A stretch of DNA of 64,000 bases from Leifsonia sp. Root112D2 (GTDB lineage Bacteria; Actinomycetota; Actinomycetes; Actinomycetales; Microbacteriaceae), in NCBI RefSeq assembly GCF_001424905.1, contig NZ_LMCU01000001.1:1295480-1359479 (forward strand). Reading direction: 5' to 3'. Positions 60,248 through 64,000 of the stretch are shown here, in pieces (positions within the stretch are counted from its first letter, which is position 1; every line of letters begins with the position of its first letter). Below the pieces are notes generated by a model. That model made no database searches and was not told the origin of the DNA. It saw nothing but the letters and a program-made list of their open reading frames with translations. Position numbers and translations under genes: made by a program.

Positions 60248-60892
60248 ATGTGGTCAGCTATGGAGAGCTTTGCGCAGCTGATCGGTGCGGCGGCCGCCGG
60301 GCTCGGGGTCGGCCTGTCGCTCATCGTCGCGATAGGCGCGCAGAACGCTTTCGTGCTGCGCCAGGGCATCCGCCGCGAGCATGTGCTGCCCATCGTCGTG
60401 ATCTGCACGCTGTCGGATGCCGTGCTCATTCTGGCCGGCATCAGCGGCATCGGCTTCGTTGTCGCGAAGGCGCCGGTCGTGCTCACGATCATCCGCTTCG
60501 GCGGGGCGGCGTTCCTGATTGCGTACGCTGCGCTGGCGGCGAGGCGCGCGTTCCGCCGAGAAGCGTTGCGAGCGGATGCCAACGGTGGCGTACCGCGCCC
60601 GTCGTTGCGTGCCGCGGCGCTCACCGTGCTCGCCCTAACCTGGCTGAACCCGCACGTCTATCTGGACACCGTTCTGCTGCTCGGTTCCGTCGCGAACACG
60701 CATGGCGAGTCGGGCCGCTGGGCGTTCGGCGCCGGCGCCGTCGTGGCCAGCGCGCTCTGGTTCTGCGCCCTCGGATTCGGCGCCAGGTTTCTCGGGCCGC
60801 TGTTCGCCCGGCCGCTCCCATGGCGCGTGCTCGACGCCGCCATCGCTGTCACGATGCTCGCGCTCGGCATCCGCCTGCTCGTCGTGCCGTGA
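60248..60892 (+). CDS. lysE: Lysine/arginine exporter LysE/ArgO
   Basis: A 214-residue exporter with five to six helices. GLGVGLSLIVAIGAQNAFVL then RQGIRREHVLPIVVICTLSD is diagnostic; TWLNPHVYLDTVLLLGSVA is the second conserved block. ATG 60248 or 60260 fits; a longer frame would overlap the regulator. Relieves excess lysine or arginine, induced through LysG. Function is well supported. Confidence 0.93.
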   Translation: MWSAMESFAQLIGAAAAGLGVGLSLIVAIGAQNAFVLRQGIRREHVLPIVVICTLSDAVLILAGISGIGFVVAKAPVVLTIIRFGGAAFLIAYAALAARRAFRREALRADANGGVPRPSLRAAALTVLALTWLNPHVYLDTVLLLGSVANTHGESGRWAFGAGAVVASALWFCALGFGARFLGPLFARPLPWRVLDAAIAVTMLALGIRLLVVP

Positions 60893-60905
60893 CGCGAATG
60901 GTTCG

Positions 60906-61391
60906 TTAGCTTGTCTGCGCCCGTGACTCGACGAGTTCGGCGAGCTGTCTGGTGACGGTGCCCCAGCCATCGTGGAAGCCGAGTTGTTCGTGCCGGTCTC
61001 GATCGGCGACATTGCGGTGCATAGCGGTAGCGGTGTATTCGGTGCCGTCCGGATGCTCCTTCATGGTGATAACGGCGCTCACGAATGATGCCTCCGAGGG
61101 GCGCCAGCCGGCTATGAGCGCGTCGGTGAAGACGATGCGCTCGAGTTCGTCGACCGCGAGGAAGCAGCCGGTGATGTGAGGGCCGAAAACGATGCCGTCC
61201 TGGCTTATCTCGGTGCGGAAGGACCCGCCGGGGCGCAGGTCCATCTCGCGCACGCGGCAGACCTCCGGCGCCGGAACCCACCATTGCTCAAAACGTGAAG
61301 GATCGGTCCAGGCCTGCCACACCGTCGAGCGCGGGGCTTTGATGATGCGCGAGACGGCGAGGTCGAGCTCGGGGTGAGGAGGAGTGATCAT
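60906..61391 (-). CDS. SRPBCC/AHSA1-family protein
   Basis: A 161-residue START-like protein (activator of Hsp90 ATPase homologue 1 family). ISRI-like opening AVSRIIKAPRSTVWQAWTDP, FEQWWVPAPEVCRVREMDLR and HDGWGTVTRQLAEL are family features. Coupled to the ArsR regulator by a four-base overlap, a frequent pair in actinobacteria. It may bind a hydrophobic ligand; role unknown. Confidence 0.9.
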   Translation of the reverse strand: MITPPHPELDLAVSRIIKAPRSTVWQAWTDPSRFEQWWVPAPEVCRVREMDLRPGGSFRTEISQDGIVFGPHITGCFLAVDELERIVFTDALIAGWRPSEASFVSAVITMKEHPDGTEYTATAMHRNVADRDRHEQLGFHDGWGTVTRQLAELVESRAQTS

Positions 61392-61732
61392 GCGGACGGT
61401 TCCTTGTCATGAGTAGTGGTGACGAAGTGCTCGAGCCGGTCGGTGCGACTTTCCCAGATGCTTCGCTGTTCGCCGAGCCAGCTTTCGATCACGGTGAACG
61501 ACTTCTTCTCGAGCGTGCAGGTTCGCACGCGGCCGGTTTTGCGCGTTCTGATCCAGCCGGTGTCTTCGAGGTAGCGGATGTGCTTCATGAACGACGGCAG
61601 CGCCATCTCGAACGGCGCCGCTAACTCGCCGATGCTCGCCGGCCCGGTGCCCAACCGGCCCAGTACCGCGCGGCGGGTGGGATCGGCGAGGGCTTGAAAG
61701 ACACCGTCGAGCTGGGATGAATACTGAGCCAT
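61388..61732 (-). CDS. ArsR-family regulator
   Basis: A 114-residue winged-helix repressor: LDGVFQALADPTRRAVLGRL, IGELAAPFEMALPSFMKHIR, GWIRTRKTGRVRTCTLEKKS. No metal-binding cysteine pair is seen (the single Cys is in the wing), so this is the non-metal type usually paired with SRPBCC proteins. It is preceded by an AT-rich stretch (TTATATAAAA, 61742-61751) likely to hold promoter and operator. Confidence 0.92.
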   Translation of the reverse strand: MAQYSSQLDGVFQALADPTRRAVLGRLGTGPASIGELAAPFEMALPSFMKHIRYLEDTGWIRTRKTGRVRTCTLEKKSFTVIESWLGEQRSIWESRTDRLEHFVTTTHDKEPSA

Positions 61733-61823
61733 GCGGCTAGGTTATATAAAATGAACACTAAGCACAAGGGCTAAGTATTGACTGCACTCGGTGACGGGCT
61801 ATCGGTGCAAGGGGCTGCGGCGA

Positions 61824-62489
61824 TTAGTGGATCGCGTCGCTGTTTCCCTGCGGAAGCTCTTGCCAGGGTAGCCACTGTCCGGCAGGGGGTAGCGAGGTTC
61901 GCGCGAGCGTCACGCGCTCGTCAGGCAGTTCCTTGGTGCGGCTGCGCCCGGATCGCATCCCGGCACCCGGCTCATCAAGCCGAAACTCGATCCAGCGACC
62001 CGGCCAAGGGTCGAATCGCTCGGAATAGCCGCCCGAGACGACGGTACGCACCGTCCATTCAAGTTCTTCAGCCAGCCCCGTGAGGTCATCGTCACAGGCA
62101 TCGCAGCCGCAATCGGGGAAGTGAAAGTCGTGGAGCAAACCGGCGTGAAGGTACACAGCCGGGAACCGCGTGAGTACAAATGTCAGCGGGGCCGCGGTCG
62201 GATCGCGGGGCACGACCCGTATGGCGCGAACGACATCGTCTGGCTTGAGGAGGAAATCGGTAGCGGCCGTCGGCGTTTCCTCGACGGTCACGTCGAAGGC
62301 ACTCTGCAGCCACTCGATCAGGGCAGTGGCCACGTCGTGCAGAGGCGCGAAACGCTGCAGATTACTCATCCGGGAGTATGCGTCATCGGGTGGAGAATCT
62401 CTTGCCCATCGATTGCCGTAGTCGATCACGCCACCCTGCTCGTCGCGGTAGGTCTCGACCGGGAACGTGGGGCGTCGGTACTCGGTCAT
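61824..62489 (-). CDS. DUF6226-like hypothetical protein
   Basis: A 221-residue protein of unknown function. YRRPTFPVETYRDEQGGVID, SYSV-like DAYSRMSNLQRFAPLHDVAT, and LHAGLLHDFHFPDCGCDACD match the DUF6226 family as I recall it. The Cys-x-Cys-x2-Cys cluster could bind a metal. ATG 62489. Not obviously linked to its neighbours. Confidence 0.75.
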   Translation of the reverse strand: MTEYRRPTFPVETYRDEQGGVIDYGNRWARDSPPDDAYSRMSNLQRFAPLHDVATALIEWLQSAFDVTVEETPTAATDFLLKPDDVVRAIRVVPRDPTAAPLTFVLTRFPAVYLHAGLLHDFHFPDCGCDACDDDLTGLAEELEWTVRTVVSGGYSERFDPWPGRWIEFRLDEPGAGMRSGRSRTKELPDERVTLARTSLPPAGQWLPWQELPQGNSDAIH

Positions 62490-62536
62490 GTTTCCACGCT
62501 AGCGGTGAGCGTTGCCTTCATCGAGCACCCGCGTAG

Positions 62537-62941
62537 TCAACTGAACAGCTTGAGGGTCTCCAACCCACGCTCGCTGATGCTGACGACATACGGTCCCGCT
62601 TGAGTCGATGCGCGCCGGAAGATGGCCTTCTCGTGATCGAGCAAACGCTGCACCTTCTGCGTTCCGGTGAGTTGGTTCCTGCCGAGGGCGAAAACGCGGG
62701 CCGTGGCCGCAACAACCGCTCGCGCCTCAAGCGGGCGCTTAGCAATCGCCTTGTCGCCGGTGAGCAACACTTCGCCCTCACCGCTCGCATCCCGAATCCA
62801 GTCGATGTCGGCGAGGGCCTGCGCGGTGACGGAGCCGTAGCGCTCTCGCATGCTGACAACTTGCCACCCGGCGGCGCGAAGTGCCTTGGGCACCTCATGG
62901 TCGCCGAGACTGCGGTCTGAGAAAAACCGCAATTCCGTCAC
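62537..62941 (-). CDS. vapC: PIN-like toxin, VapC45 type
   Basis: A 134-residue protein resembling Mycobacterium VapC45. Acidic residues that could form the RNase metal site are Asp8 (RFFSDRSLGDHEVP), those in DIDWIRDASGEGEV and Asp63 in LLTGDKAIAK. Probable endoribonuclease kept inactive by the antitoxin encoded six bp upstream. GTG start at 62941. No toxicity evidence beyond family resemblance. Confidence 0.72.
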   Translation of the reverse strand: MTELRFFSDRSLGDHEVPKALRAAGWQVVSMRERYGSVTAQALADIDWIRDASGEGEVLLTGDKAIAKRPLEARAVVAATARVFALGRNQLTGTQKVQRLLDHEKAIFRRASTQAGPYVVSISERGLETLKLFS

Positions 62942-62947
62942 GTGCGC

Positions 62948-63613
62948 CTACGCCGCCGCGAGTGCGAGGTTCTCGACGGTCGATGTGGGTATGTCGTAGT
63001 CGGCGGCCACATCTTGGATGGTCTCGCCGGAGGCGATGCGATCGAGTACATCGTCGACTCGGACACCGTACTCACTCAGTGTTGGTTGACCGAAATTGAT
63101 TTCCGGGTCGATCGTGTACTCCGCGCCATTTGCACGTGGGATGCGCACCTGCCCAATGAACCCGTTGCGGTAGTTCACCTGCTTGAGGTGCTCGCGGACA
63201 ATCTCCCCAAACGTCGCCTGTCCATTCCGCACCACAACGAGCCGGTTGTCGTCGAACGCCGAATTTGTCTGCCGCAGATCCCAGAGTATCTCTGCACCGT
63301 CAGTCTTCAACCGATCACTCGCCAGCGCATGCTCGATACCGATCTGCGTGCGTAGTTGCTCAAGCGCGGGGCGGATACGCGACACGGGCACGCCCGCCTT
63401 GGTGAAGGCTCGCACGATCCACGCCTCGGCGAGACCGATGAATGGCACTGTATAGCCGCGGCCAGGGCGCTGGACAGTGATGAACGCCGGCTTTCTGTTC
63501 CCGGAAGTCGTCGCGTAGCCGCTAGCCCAGTGATTGAATGTCGATTGCGGAAGGCCGAGCATAGTAGAAGCCTCACTCTGTGTGTACAGAGGAATCAGAT
63601 TGAGTTCGTCCAC
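62948..63613 (-). CDS. vapB: VapB45-like antitoxin with C-terminal DUF433 domain
   Basis: A 221-residue antitoxin. The N-terminal third is a MerR-like HTH (PLYTQSEASTMLGLPQSTFN, HWASGY), and the C-terminal ~70 residues are a DUF433 domain (YGVRVDDVLDRIASGETIQD, VAADYDIPTSTVENLAL). Size and order match Mycobacterium VapB45, which precedes its toxin likewise. GTG 63613 follows AGGAGGAGG. It should bind both the toxin and its own promoter. Confidence 0.78.
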   Translation of the reverse strand: MDELNLIPLYTQSEASTMLGLPQSTFNHWASGYATTSGNRKPAFITVQRPGRGYTVPFIGLAEAWIVRAFTKAGVPVSRIRPALEQLRTQIGIEHALASDRLKTDGAEILWDLRQTNSAFDDNRLVVVRNGQATFGEIVREHLKQVNYRNGFIGQVRIPRANGAEYTIDPEINFGQPTLSEYGVRVDDVLDRIASGETIQDVAADYDIPTSTVENLALAAA

Positions 63614-63829
63614 GATAACCTCCTCCTGTCGACGTCAAGGCTAGCAACCCCGGCACGTGTCGAGCACGAGCCACTCGGGCTGAAGCCCAGTCTAGAAGTG
63701 ACCGCCGACGTCTGACTGCATGAGAGACACGCCCCTCTCGATCTCGGGTGACAGAAAGCGGCCATGCTCCGGGCCGGATGCGACGCTGCGCACCACTTGG
63801 CGGGAGCCAGCGGTCGCACCGCGCGCGGA

Positions 63830-64000
63830 TCAGGCGGCCAGATGGAACGTGCTCGCGAAGCGGTCGAGGAGCTCGCCGTGCCCGCGCAACACCTCGACCA
63901 CGCCGGTCGCGATCGCGCGATCCGCGGCTAGCTCGCCAGAGATGAGCCGGCGGATGCCCGGGCCCGCGGCGAAGGCGAGATCGACCGGCCCATCTCCTCG
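63830..64000 (-). CDS. C-terminal fragment of HxlR-type regulator (cut by the window edge)
   Basis: The last 56 codons of a minus-strand gene whose start lies beyond 64000. The visible sequence, DLAFAAGPGIRRLISGELAA, DRAIATGVVEVLRG, ELLDRFASTFHLAA then stop, matches the SCP2-like C-terminal domain found on many actinobacterial HxlR-type winged-helix regulators. The DNA-binding part is outside the window. The 216 bp between this gene and vapB show no further gene. Confidence 0.6.
   Translation of the reverse strand, partial: RGDGPVDLAFAAGPGIRRLISGELAADRAIATGVVEVLRGHGELLDRFASTFHLAA

Noticed and set aside
63595..63829. A small minus-strand frame between vapB and the truncated regulator
   Set aside because: Ser/Arg/Cys-rich translation, no ribosome site and overlaps the vapB promoter region.

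Overview
The window comes from a high-GC actinobacterium, most likely of the family Microbacteriaceae. Evidence: very high G+C, GTG/TTG starts and several apparently leaderless starts; the split purine enzyme PurL/PurQ/PurS; actinobacterial families such as DUF3073, DUF3817, DUF6226, a sterol-carrier protein next to purF and a TipA-like MerR regulator; many stand-alone two-component, PadR, WYL and GntR regulators; and a striking excess of the word GGATGC/GCATCC. No rRNA, tRNA, CRISPR array, transposase or phage gene was seen. All complete genes look intact; only the last one (at 64000) is cut by the window edge.

Region 1 (1-19.2 kb) is a core purine block. purL, purQ, purS, purC and purD lie on the minus strand and purF and purM on the plus strand. 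Other genes are interspersed: a DUF3817 membrane protein, an MscS-type channel, a phosphonatase-like HAD hydrolase overlapping a phosphonate-type alcohol dehydrogenase, a PadR regulator with a DHA2 efflux pump, a VOC dioxygenase-like protein, an alditol oxidase, a sterol-carrier protein and an anchored esterase. Together the purine genes supply FGAM synthase, SAICAR synthase, GAR synthetase, the PRPP amidotransferase and AIR synthetase.

Region 2 (19.2-37.6 kb) is a chain of small regulated modules: a MOSC protein; an ABC-2 exporter with its own histidine kinase and response regulator; a sugar-acid catabolic set (FAH hydrolase, SDR, GntR/FCD regulator, 2-hydroxyacid dehydrogenase); a WYL regulator divergent from an epoxide hydrolase; DUF3073; a flavin monooxygenase; a KimA-like potassium transporter; a DUF4097-PadR operon with twin CGCGATATATCGCG-type operators; a MerR/TipA gene that carries an ideal internal ribosome site for a TipAS-like short product; and an aldo/keto reductase divergent from an MmyB-type regulator.

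Region 3 (37.6-47.3 kb) holds an RND exporter, an acyltransferase whose last codons lie in a repeat, a two-component system, a lipoprotein esterase, and an arginase-family enzyme that is probably HutG. Region 4 (47.3-54.7 kb) is a sugar operon read on the minus strand: binding protein, two permeases, a GH1-like and a GH2 glycosidase, then a LacI regulator. Overlapping or abutting genes suggest coupling from the binding protein to GH2, and a LacI-type operator lies upstream. Region 5 (54.8-64 kb) has an MFS transporter, hutU-hutI, a LysG/LysE basic amino acid export pair, an ArsR-SRPBCC pair, a DUF6226 protein, a VapBC45-like toxin-antitoxin pair and a truncated HxlR-type regulator.

A dispersed palindromic element, built from GGTTTCGAGACG ... 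CTCCTCAACC half-sites, occurs at five places (12963, 16803, 40888, 42416, 59152). Each copy overlaps or lies within about 25 bp of a stop codon, and it probably acts as a terminator family. The most specific prediction in the window is the two-product TipA-like gene at 34891-35664.
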